Assembly (NCBI GenBank): GCA_028822675.1
Contig: JAPKDE010000125.1
Location: 1 to 7,473, forward strand
Length of the DNA stretch: 7,473 nucleotides
DNA from: Dehalococcoidia bacterium
GTDB lineage: Bacteria > Chloroflexota > Dehalococcoidia > UBA3495
Reading direction: 5' to 3'
Both the position numbers and the translations under genes were made by a program. The stretch's first letter is position 1; each line of letters begins with the position of its first letter. Below, piece by piece: positions 1 through 6,159 of the stretch. A model generated the notes under the pieces. It did not search any database. It had not been told where the DNA came from and saw only the letters and a program-made list of their open reading frames with translations.

Positions 1-2
1 TG

Positions 3-221
3 GTCCACCCGAACTCCATGCAAGCGGTGGCAGATATTGCCACATCCGAGGTCGTTGTCGCTTATCTTGACCAGTCTCTCCACGATGCATTGGCACAGTT
101 TTGGGGCCGAGACGTGGGCCACATCCCAGTGGTTGAACGTGGGAACCAACGCAAGCTATTGGGGATGGTCCGGAGGCACGATATTATCCAGGCTTACACC
201 GACAGCACTAGAGAGAAATAA
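3..221 (+). CDS. C-terminal CBS domain of a truncated protein, possibly a ClC-type chloride channel
   Basis: This is the 3' end of a gene that begins before the window; the reading frame is open from base 3 and closes with TAA at 219-221. The visible 72 residues form one CBS half: a stretch reading AVADIATSEVVVAYLDQSL, then a helix (HDALAQFWGRDVGHIPVVE) and the closing strand-helix KLLGMVRRHDIIQAY. The pattern hIPVV...kLLGhVrRhDIIxAY is typical of the second CBS domain in a Bateman pair, which binds adenine nucleotides and regulates the attached protein. Ending shortly after DIIxAY is common in bacterial ClC chloride channels with a cytoplasmic CBS tail, so that is my best guess, but the membrane part is not in view. 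Other CBS-tailed proteins (transporters, small stand-alone CBS proteins) are possible. The ATG at 18 lies inside the domain and is not a likely start. Confidence 0.7.
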   Translation, partial: VHPNSMQAVADIATSEVVVAYLDQSLHDALAQFWGRDVGHIPVVERGNQRKLLGMVRRHDIIQAYTDSTREK

Positions 222-269
222 TCCTGCCAGAATGTCATTCGCCCTATCTCTGCAGTCTCCCAGTCTCCG

Positions 270-298
270 TTGACCCCTGATTCCTGCCGGAATACAAT
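270..298 (+). promoter_or_regulatory. Sigma-70-like promoter for the MmgE/PrpD-SDR unit
   Basis: TTGACC at 270-275 (5 of 6 to TTGACA) and TACAAT at 293-298 (5 of 6 to TATAAT) are separated by exactly 17 bases. Transcription would begin near 305, giving an untranslated leader of about 63 bases before the ATG at 368. It lies after the stop of the CBS gene and points at the next gene. This is a pattern call from sequence only. Confidence 0.5.
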
Positions 299-303
299 CC
301 GGC
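286..303. promoter_or_regulatory. Inverted repeat GCCGGA-N6-TCCGGC over the -10 box (candidate operator)
   Basis: GCCGGA at 286-291 and TCCGGC at 298-303 are perfect 6-bp inverted arms around a 6-base spacer, ATACAA. The repeat contains most of the predicted -10 hexamer (293-298), a position where a bound repressor would block RNA polymerase. It could instead be the stem of a weak terminator for the upstream CBS gene, but no T-run follows it (next bases GTGTCTCTTCCC). Confidence 0.35.
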
Positions 304-367
304 GTGTCTCTTCCCAACCTCAATATTAGGCTCAGGCCTAGGCCCAAGCCCAACCCGGAGTATATCC

Positions 368-1786
368 ATGCCCGACACCCTAAGCCGTTCCTACGCCCGT
401 TTCGTCTCTTCACTCAGTTACGACCAGTTACCGGACCAAGTGGTGGACAAACTCAAGGCGTCGGTCCTCCACGCCATGGCGGTTTCTCTCATCGGCGCCA
501 AGACCCACCACGGAGAGTCGGTCATTGCCCTGATCAAAGAAGAGGACTCCAAACCGGACGGCGCGACCATATTATTTGACGGCACCAAGGCCACTCGGGG
601 CGGAGCAGCCTTCGCCAACAGCAAACTGATGCACGCCACCAACCAGACAGACTCGTACCGGATGCTGATCCACCCCGGCCCCTGCATCATCCCAGCCGCC
701 CTGGCCACCGCAGAGCTAACGGGCGCGTCTGGCCAGGAGTTCATCACCGCATTGGCCGCCGGCTACGAGGTTGAATCACGCATCGCCGGTGACTTTATCC
801 CCACCACTCAGGCACGCGGCTTTCGCTGCAGTCCAGTCTATGGAACCCTGGGCGCAGCCATCACCACCGGCAAATTGCTGGGCCTAGATGAAGACCAGCT
901 TGTCACCGCATTAGCCCTGGCCTGCACGTTTGCTGCGGGCACCACGGAAGGCCCCCGCGTGAGCGCCAGGGAAATGATGTTCCACGAGCCCCAGGCCACC
1001 CGCGCCGGCGTCACCGCCGCGCTCCTGGCTAGGGAGAACCTACGCGGCTCTGAGACCTGCCTGGAAGGCGAAGCCGGTTTCTACAATGCCTTCACCGGCA
1101 ATAACCGAGGCGAACTGATTTACCCGTTCACGGAGAACCCCGGAGACCCACCTCCGACAACAGACCTAGCAAAAACAATTGAGGGACTGGGATCACGCTG
1201 GGAATTGCTCCATATCACGCCCAAGATCTACCCCACTGCGGGCTACAACTGCCCTGTGATTGAACTCACCACCAGGGCGCGAGCCAACAACAACATTGCC
1301 CCAGAAGATGTGGAAAGCATCCACGTTGAGATGAACTGGCTGGAGACCTCGTATCCGTCGCCGGCATTCCCCAACGAAGACCGTTCCATGCCCGGTGTGG
1401 GCAGTACCCACTATTTCATCGCTTACACCTGGGTTCACGGCAGCTACCCGCCGCTGCGCCAGCGTCTGGACCCCGGCTTGGGCGAGACCGAAGCAGAGCG
1501 GGCTGTCATCGGCCTGCAGGGACGGGTTGAAGTGACTGGACACAAAGAAAGGGCCAACTTTGCGCCCAAGATAACCATCCGAACCAAGTCCGGTGATGTG
1601 TTCACCGACGAACTAGATGGCAACGAACTGAAATGGGACCTGGCAACCGAGACGGCACGGTTCACAGCATTGTTTGATGACATGCCCTGGCCTCGCGCCC
1701 AATTGGACGGCTTGGTTTCGATTGTAAGTAAATTAGACGAAGAATCGTCCATTGCCGGGCTGATCAGCACCTGCGTACCCGCCTAG
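368..1786 (+). CDS. MmgE/PrpD family protein with altered active-site positions
   Basis: This 472-residue protein has the length and layout of the MmgE/PrpD family (2-methylcitrate dehydratase, cis-aconitate decarboxylase, iminodisuccinate epimerase). The all-helical domain spans roughly residues 5-255, with HPGPCIIPAALATAEL at 102-117, an ALAAGYEVESRI helix at 128-139 and GTLGAAITTGKLLGL at 159-173. The smaller domain follows from about 265, with the family hallmark PKIYPTAGY at 285-293 and a helix near STHYFIAYTWVHG (346-358). The start ATG is preceded by GGAG at 357-360, 7 bases upstream. Aligned by hand to human cis-aconitate decarboxylase (ACOD1), H102 (H103) and K286 (K272) are kept. 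The positions for D93, H159 and K207 appear to be N92, R153 and M203. The substrate is therefore unknown, and prpD or cis-aconitate decarboxylase should not be assumed. It is probably cytoplasmic and co-transcribed with the SDR gene 50 bases downstream. Confidence 0.88.
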   Translation: MPDTLSRSYARFVSSLSYDQLPDQVVDKLKASVLHAMAVSLIGAKTHHGESVIALIKEEDSKPDGATILFDGTKATRGGAAFANSKLMHATNQTDSYRMLIHPGPCIIPAALATAELTGASGQEFITALAAGYEVESRIAGDFIPTTQARGFRCSPVYGTLGAAITTGKLLGLDEDQLVTALALACTFAAGTTEGPRVSAREMMFHEPQATRAGVTAALLARENLRGSETCLEGEAGFYNAFTGNNRGELIYPFTENPGDPPPTTDLAKTIEGLGSRWELLHITPKIYPTAGYNCPVIELTTRARANNNIAPEDVESIHVEMNWLETSYPSPAFPNEDRSMPGVGSTHYFIAYTWVHGSYPPLRQRLDPGLGETEAERAVIGLQGRVEVTGHKERANFAPKITIRTKSGDVFTDELDGNELKWDLATETARFTALFDDMPWPRAQLDGLVSIVSKLDEESSIAGLISTCVPA

Positions 1787-1836
1787 AACAACCACTCAGA
1801 TTCTATTCGAAGAAAAATCAGGGGAGGCCCAGCAAC

Positions 1837-2631
1837 ATGAATCTCTCACTTGAGGGCAAGATTGCCATCGTGACCGGTGGCAGCAAGGGAATCGGTAAAG
1901 CCACGGCGTTGTCGCTGGCCCAAGAGGGCGTGGACGTCGCAATCTGCGCCCGTGGGATGGCTGATCTCGAAGATGCCGCCACAGAGATTAGGTCCGCCAC
2001 AGGCCGCAACGTGCTGCCCCTACAGGCGGACATGGCCGACCCAGAGGCCATCAAGAAGATGGTGGCAGCAACGGTGGCTGAGTTTGGCGGCGTAGACATA
2101 CTGGTCAACAACGCCGTCAATTCCAAGGCTGCGCCATTCATGGAACTGGCCGACGAAGACTGGATGAACCACATCAATGTCAAAATCATGGGCTACATGC
2201 GCTGTGCCAGAGAGGTCATTCCCCACATGCAGACACGTGGCGGTGGCAGGATCATCAACATTGGCGGCATGGCGGCTCGTTCTGCCAACACCCTGGCCAA
2301 CAGCAATGGCGTGACCAACGCCTCTGTTTCAAACATGGCGAAGAATCTTTCAGACTCGTTCGCTTCCGATGGCATCTTGGTCAACTGCATCCATCCGGGC
2401 ACAACCAGGACCGAACGGCAAGACCGGAGCCTGCGGGCGCGAGCAGACCACGCCAGCATCTCCGTGGAGGAGGCTGAGCGCAGCGCCGTAGCCAGCATAC
2501 CTATTGGCCGCATGGTGGAATCCAAGGACATCGCCGACCTGATTGTATTCTTGTCGTCTGACCTTGCCGGTGCGATCACGGGCCAGACCATCGCCGTTGA
2601 GGGTGGCGCAGGCCGGGGCATGAACTACTAG
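1837..2631 (+). CDS. Short-chain dehydrogenase/reductase-like protein lacking the canonical catalytic triad
   Basis: This 264-residue protein is a classical-length SDR with a Rossmann fold. The nucleotide-binding motif TGGSKGIG lies at 13-20, an acidic D65 in QADMAD follows, the NNAG motif reads NNAV at 91-94, and helix-4 Asn is N114 in HINVK. The C-terminal part has NCIHPGTTRTE (183-193) and the typical ending GQTIAVEGG (249-257). Unlike active SDRs, the expected Ser, Tyr and Lys appear as G144, N157 and N161 (NIGGMAA; NGVTNASVSNMAKNL). It may thus be a non-redox or cofactor-binding protein, or a divergent enzyme clade with different chemistry. A strong ribosome-binding site GGGGAGG at 1821-1827, 9 bases before the ATG, fixes the start. 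It follows the MmgE/PrpD gene by 50 bases on the same strand, so a shared transcript is likely. I would not assign a specific substrate. Confidence 0.87.
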   Translation: MNLSLEGKIAIVTGGSKGIGKATALSLAQEGVDVAICARGMADLEDAATEIRSATGRNVLPLQADMADPEAIKKMVAATVAEFGGVDILVNNAVNSKAAPFMELADEDWMNHINVKIMGYMRCAREVIPHMQTRGGGRIINIGGMAARSANTLANSNGVTNASVSNMAKNLSDSFASDGILVNCIHPGTTRTERQDRSLRARADHASISVEEAERSAVASIPIGRMVESKDIADLIVFLSSDLAGAITGQTIAVEGGAGRGMNY

Positions 2632-2792
2632 CCGGTTTCGCTATTACACTTTGCATCTGATAGGGTCGAACCTGCATCCAACCAACGAGTTGGTGTTCAT
2701 TACGCGTACTCCGAAATTAACGTCTACCGCTACCAATGCGTCGTGCCAATAGATAAGTCTTATATTTCCCGAACAACTTAAGGAACAAATAG
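2632..2792. other. Intergenic stretch between the SDR and the lipoprotein gene
   Basis: There is no gene in these 161 bases. A short hairpin (ACCAAC at 2681-2686, GTTGGT at 2689-2694) lacks a following T-run. A TATATT at 2761-2766 is a possible -10 box for the next gene, but no matching -35 lies 16-18 bases upstream. An AAGGA ribosome-binding site at 2780-2784 serves the ATG at 2793. Confidence 0.5.
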
Positions 2793-3731
2793 ATGCTTAA
2801 TCCGGGCAACAAACATAGAACAATCTCTCGGGCGTTCAACCTACGTACTTTTCTGGTCTTGGCGCCCTTGTTGCTATTGTTGGCAGCGGCCTGTTCTTCT
2901 GACTCAGACGACCCAATAATCTCCAGCGAACAGGAAGCCGGAGGCCCGGAGTATTCCGGCACAATCATCACCACAGACATGGCCGTGGGCGTGAACCGGT
3001 TGTTATTTGGGGTGACTGACCGTGAGGGCATGCCAATAATCTCAGATAATGCAGATGTGGGTGTTTACTTTTTAGTTCCAAGGGAAGACGCCAGGGAACT
3101 ACGGCAAGAAATCACCGCAGATTTCATAACCTGGCCTACCGTGGTTGGTGGGGTTTTTGGAGTCGAGGTAGACATTCCCGTTGGCGGAATCTACGAACTT
3201 GACATCAATTTCACGTCTGGAGACGGCATAGAAGTTTTCGCCCAAACTAGCTTCTTGGTAAAAGACGAAGCAGAAACCCCAGCCATTGGCTCACCCGCCC
3301 CGGCCAGTGTGACCCACACCCTTGCCGACGCTGAAGACATTAGCCACATCACCAGCTCACCTGAGCCAGACCCGGAGCTTTATCAACTATCCATTGACGA
3401 GGCATTAACGCAGAACAAACCCTTGGTAATAGTGTTTGCCACGCCTGCCTTCTGCGTAAGCGCAACTTGTGGGCCTCAGGTGGGAGAGCTAACCAAAGTG
3501 AAGGCCATTGTGGGAGACCAGGTGAACTTCATCCATGTTGAGGTTTTTGAAGACCCCCACCTGATAGAAGATTCCAGGCCCACTGGAGGTTTGGTGCCGG
3601 CAGTATTGGAATGGGGACTGCCCACAGAGCCTTGGGTGTTCATAGTGGATAAAGAGGGCTTGGTCAGCGCCAAGTTTGAGCAGTTCACAACCGCAGGCGA
3701 GATCGAAGCCAAGCTGCTGGAGATTCTCTAG
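2793..3731 (+). CDS. Thioredoxin-like lipoprotein with a CX4CGP motif
   Basis: This 312-residue secreted lipoprotein starts with a basic n-region (K8, R9, R13, R18), a hydrophobic stretch LVLAPLLLLLAA and a lipobox AAAC with the lipidated cysteine at C34. A beta-rich module follows at about 55-160 (AVGVNRLLFGVTDREGMPI at 64-82, ending TSFLV), resembling an Ig-like or CopC-like domain. A linker rich in Pro, Ala and Ser (about 160-195) leads to a thioredoxin-like domain at about 197-312. That domain contains KPLVIVFATPAFC, the cysteines C221 and C226 in CVSATCGP, and the closing PWVFIVDKEGLVSAKFEQF. CX4C in place of CXXC at the helix start suggests a redox or metal-binding thioredoxin-fold protein, perhaps TlpA- or Sco-like in role, outside the membrane. 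AAGGA at 2780-2784 supports the start. It ends 5 bases from the convergent small lipoprotein gene. The domain family is well supported; the precise function is not. Confidence 0.82.
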   Translation: MLNPGNKHRTISRAFNLRTFLVLAPLLLLLAAACSSDSDDPIISSEQEAGGPEYSGTIITTDMAVGVNRLLFGVTDREGMPIISDNADVGVYFLVPREDARELRQEITADFITWPTVVGGVFGVEVDIPVGGIYELDINFTSGDGIEVFAQTSFLVKDEAETPAIGSPAPASVTHTLADAEDISHITSSPEPDPELYQLSIDEALTQNKPLVIVFATPAFCVSATCGPQVGELTKVKAIVGDQVNFIHVEVFEDPHLIEDSRPTGGLVPAVLEWGLPTEPWVFIVDKEGLVSAKFEQFTTAGEIEAKLLEIL

Positions 3732-3736
3732 AGGGT

Positions 3737-4060
3737 TTACCCGCCTGCTTCTTCAGCGTCGCGGACGTCGGAAGCTATAAGCTGGCCACCGATTTCCCGA
3801 TAGGTCACCTGGATTTTTACACCCAGAGCCTGGTGTTGCCTCAAGTGACCTATGCTGATTCCAACAGAACCAGAAGTTGTGAACTCCCAAACCTGACTAT
3901 CGGCATCCCGGACAATGAGCAATTCGATTTCCTCTATGTTTCGAGCGGTGGCATCAACCACCCGTCCGACTACAACTTGCTCGCCGGTATCCCCGCCACA
4001 TGCCACTGCAATCAGCAGAAGAGCCACACTTACCTCAGTGATTAGCGTCAAGTTCTTCAT
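3737..4060 (-). CDS. Small lipoprotein of unknown function, last gene of the ABC exporter operon
   Basis: This is a 107-residue protein with a short signal peptide (VSVALLLIAVA) and a plausible lipobox AVAC, with lipidation at C21. The mature part of about 85 residues alternates short strands: VVVGRVVDATARNIEEIELL, then a region with QVWEFTTSG, HLRQHQALG and KIQVTYREIGG, ending LIASDVRDAE. This looks like a small beta-barrel or OB-like fold, with a notable H-L-R-x-H pair in the middle. I do not recognise a named family. Its ATG lies 14 bases after the permease stop on the same strand, so it is probably co-transcribed and may serve the exporter as an outer-face partner. The ribosome-binding site is weak (GCGAGA directly upstream), suggesting coupling to permease translation. 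The gene ends 5 bases from the convergent thioredoxin-like lipoprotein gene. Confidence 0.75.
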   Translation of the reverse strand: MKNLTLITEVSVALLLIAVACGGDTGEQVVVGRVVDATARNIEEIELLIVRDADSQVWEFTTSGSVGISIGHLRQHQALGVKIQVTYREIGGQLIASDVRDAEEAGG

Positions 4061-4074
4061 TCTCGCTATACCAA

Positions 4075-5145
4075 TTAACTGAACTTGAAGACTTTAACGG
4101 CACCCGCTGTAGTAACCACTACCCATGCGCCCATGGCCGCCAGATACGGCCAGGTTTCCCAGATTGGTTCACTCTCAATGGCAACTTCGCGCAGCGCAAC
4201 CAGCATTGGTGTCAGCGGTAGTGCTTGTGCCACTTCAGGTAGCACCCACGGCAGCGCGGCCGTGGAGAAGAAAGCCCCGCCCAGAAACATCATCGGCATG
4301 GCCACAGCGTTGCCCATACCAGATGCCGCTGCCGGTGACTTGGCCCAGGCCGACAGGATGAAACCGATATTCAAGAATACGACACTGCCCAACGCCGTAA
4401 TTGCCAAGACCCAAAATATGTTGCCATAAACGTGCCCGCCAAAGACGAAGACACCCAACGACAGAATGATTCCCGCCTGTACCAGGGCCAGCAAAACGTG
4501 GGCGGTAATCTCAGCGGCAAAAAATTTCCAGATTGGAAGAGGGGTCACCAACAGTCGCTTTAGAATCGACTGGTTCCTGAAAGTACTGATCCTGACGGCG
4601 ATTGAGATGATGGAATTCATCATGATGCCCAACCCTAAAAGGCCGAGCAACACGTTGTCAAAATAATCTACCTCCGGCACATCAATCACGTCCGCCATGA
4701 GTAGTTCAGCCGGAACAACCGGACCACTGGCAGATTGAATCTCCGAAACCAGGTTTCGCACAGCACCGTCCACCAACTGATTCCGGTCCGGATTGCGCGT
4801 GCTGTAAACCAGGTTCACTTCAGTATTGATAGTCGGGTCGTCAAACGATGCTGGGATTACTATCAGGTAACCAAGATCACCGGCGGCTACTTTGTCCCAC
4901 GCCTCGCTGAAGACCAATTTCTCAGACTCAAGCTCCAAGAATTCAATTTCGTTGAGCCGTTCTAGGAGTAGTTCAGAATTGGGGCCTTCAGACTCGTCAA
5001 TTACCACCACATCTGCGGAACCAACGCCGTTGACGTCAAATAACCCAAACACAACAACCAACATCAGGGGGAAGAACAGAGCCCAGAAGATTGCTTGACG
5101 ATTGCGCGCCATCATTTTTATGTTGGCCAGGGTTAAGGCAACCAT
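4075..5145 (-). CDS. ABC-2 type transporter permease
   Basis: This 356-residue membrane protein has the layout of ABC-2 exporters with a large outside loop. A short cytoplasmic N-terminus (NIKMMARNRQAIFWALFFP) leads into TM1 at about 18-36, then an extracytoplasmic domain at about 40-160. A C-terminal block of five membrane segments follows, at about 163-185, 208-235, 241-265, 277-298 and 333-350. The cytoplasmic coupling segment STFRNQSILKRLLVTPLP (187-204) is the classic ABC-2 motif that contacts the ATPase. It pairs with the ATPase encoded just upstream, 3 bases away, so translation is probably coupled. No strong ribosome-binding site is seen. The substrate cannot be read from the sequence; lipids, drugs, heme-related compounds or polysaccharides are all possible. 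An alternative start at M11 or M12 would lose part of the N-terminal helix and is less likely. Confidence 0.92.
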   Translation of the reverse strand: MVALTLANIKMMARNRQAIFWALFFPLMLVVVFGLFDVNGVGSADVVVIDESEGPNSELLLERLNEIEFLELESEKLVFSEAWDKVAAGDLGYLIVIPASFDDPTINTEVNLVYSTRNPDRNQLVDGAVRNLVSEIQSASGPVVPAELLMADVIDVPEVDYFDNVLLGLLGLGIMMNSIISIAVRISTFRNQSILKRLLVTPLPIWKFFAAEITAHVLLALVQAGIILSLGVFVFGGHVYGNIFWVLAITALGSVVFLNIGFILSAWAKSPAAASGMGNAVAMPMMFLGGAFFSTAALPWVLPEVAQALPLTPMLVALREVAIESEPIWETWPYLAAMGAWVVVTTAGAVKVFKFS

Positions 5146-5148
5146 TGG

Positions 5149-6114
5149 TTAGTCTCGTAGCTCAGTGCCGGTCAGTTCCAGGAACACATCTTCCAGAGTA
5201 ACCGGGGTAATTTGAAGGTTTTCCAGACCGAGACCTGTCTTAGCGATCTCGTCTAGCATGGATCTTAGGGCCGAGGGGTTATTTGCCAGGCGCAAAAGGT
5301 AGGTATTTTTCGTTGAGCCGTTTTCGCCTTCCTCCCCTGCCGAGCCGTCTTGTTCGCCGGATTGAAGGACTTCTACGCGACCGTTCAAGGCTTCCAATTG
5401 AGCCATGGTCATTGGCCGATCCATGGTCAACTTCACTGCGTAGCTGGCTTCCAGCTCATTGACCAAGTTCCTGGGGGTGTCAACTGCCAATAGCTGGCCG
5501 TGGTCCATGATGGCCAGTCTGTTACAGAGGAGCTCAGCTTCATCCATTGAGTGAGTGGTGAGGACAACGGTAACCCCGCGTTGGTTAACCTCTTTGATGA
5601 GGCTCCAAAGGTTACGGCGTGCCTGGGGATCTAGACCAGTAGTCGGTTCGTCCAAAACGACCATTTCAGGGTTGTTGACTAGGCTGGCCGCCACTGCAAA
5701 TCGCTGCTTTTGGCCACCGGATAACTCGCCAACGCGACTGACGGCTTTGTCTGACAAGCCCACCTGTTCCAGCAGAGTGCCAGGTGCGGTTTTCTTGGGG
5801 TAAAAGCTGCCTAGAAGGGCCAAAATCTCTGTTAGATTTAGGTAATCGTAGTAGGCGGAGGCCTGGAGTTGAACTCCAATACGTGCCTTCACCTCAGACG
5901 CTTTGGACTGTACATCCAGTCCTAAAACGCTAACTCGGCCTTCCGTTGGCTTCTGGAGACTCTCAATAATCTCCAACGTAGTAGTCTTCCCAGCCCCGTT
6001 TGGGCCCAATATTCCGAAGACTTCACCACGCTCGACAGCAAAAGTCACCCCGTCTACCGCGGTGAAGGTACCGAATCGTTTAACTAAATTTTCAACTTGG
6101 ACTGCAGGCTCCAT
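5149..6114 (-). CDS. ABC-2 type transporter ATP-binding protein
   Basis: This 321-residue ATPase drives the permease encoded next to it. It carries Walker A GPNGAGKTT at 37-45, the Q-loop glutamine at about 84 (GVQLQAS), the signature LSGGQ at 131-135, Walker B VVLDEP at 152-157, the D-loop GLD and the H-loop His188 (TTHSMDEAE). The C-terminal extension has an acidic, Gly/Ser-rich linker at about 252-268 and ends in TLEDVFLELTGTELRD, as in DrrA/CcmA-like exporter ATPases. I chose the ATG at 6112-6114 (MEPAVQVENLVKRFG) because the family normally begins a few residues before this strand. The frame also stays open upstream to an ATG at 6130-6132 and a TTG at 6157-6159. Neither has a ribosome-binding site, and both lie inside the predicted promoter. 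The chosen ATG also lacks a Shine-Dalgarno, in keeping with a near-leaderless transcript. Confidence 0.93.
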   Translation of the reverse strand: MEPAVQVENLVKRFGTFTAVDGVTFAVERGEVFGILGPNGAGKTTTLEIIESLQKPTEGRVSVLGLDVQSKASEVKARIGVQLQASAYYDYLNLTEILALLGSFYPKKTAPGTLLEQVGLSDKAVSRVGELSGGQKQRFAVAASLVNNPEMVVLDEPTTGLDPQARRNLWSLIKEVNQRGVTVVLTTHSMDEAELLCNRLAIMDHGQLLAVDTPRNLVNELEASYAVKLTMDRPMTMAQLEALNGRVEVLQSGEQDGSAGEEGENGSTKNTYLLRLANNPSALRSMLDEIAKTGLGLENLQITPVTLEDVFLELTGTELRD

Positions 6115-6127
6115 AATAGCGCAGAAA

Positions 6128-6159
6128 ATCATATCACAGTCTGGGCCAGAAACTGACAA
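6128..6159 (-). promoter_or_regulatory. Extended -10 promoter for the ABC exporter operon
   Basis: Reading the minus strand, TGATATGAT (forward 6128-6136) matches an extended -10 (TGnTATGAT, 5 of 6 to TATAAT). TTGTCA (forward 6154-6159) is a 5-of-6 match to -35. The spacing is 20 bases to TATGAT, or 17 bases if the weaker TGATAT is the -10. Transcription would start near 6121, only about 7 bases before the ATG at 6114. This explains why no ribosome-binding site is present and argues against the upstream alternative starts. Confidence 0.45.

Noticed and set aside
329..358. Hexamer-like run GGCTCA GGCCTA GGCCCA AGCCCA before the MmgE/PrpD start
   Set aside because: The units are diverged and only four long; it looks like low-complexity leader sequence rather than a true tandem repeat.
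156..747. Open frames on both strands over and before the start of the MmgE/PrpD gene (minus 156-413, plus 304-579, minus 418-747)
   Set aside because: They overlap the well-supported gene or its leader, have low-complexity products (for example Gly-Leu repeats) and show no family motif or ribosome-binding site.
2681..2694. Hairpin ACCAAC-GA-GTTGGT as terminator of the SDR gene
   Set aside because: The stem is short, the loop of two bases forces loss of one pair, and no T-run follows.
2761..2766. TATATT as -10 box for the thioredoxin-like lipoprotein gene
   Set aside because: No -35-like hexamer lies 16-18 bases upstream and there is no extended -10 TG; kept only as a remark.
4085..5098. 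Plus-strand open frames across the ABC permease gene
   Set aside because: The minus-strand permease has clear ABC-2 motifs and membrane helices; the opposite frames give Ser/Thr/Arg-rich products without motifs.
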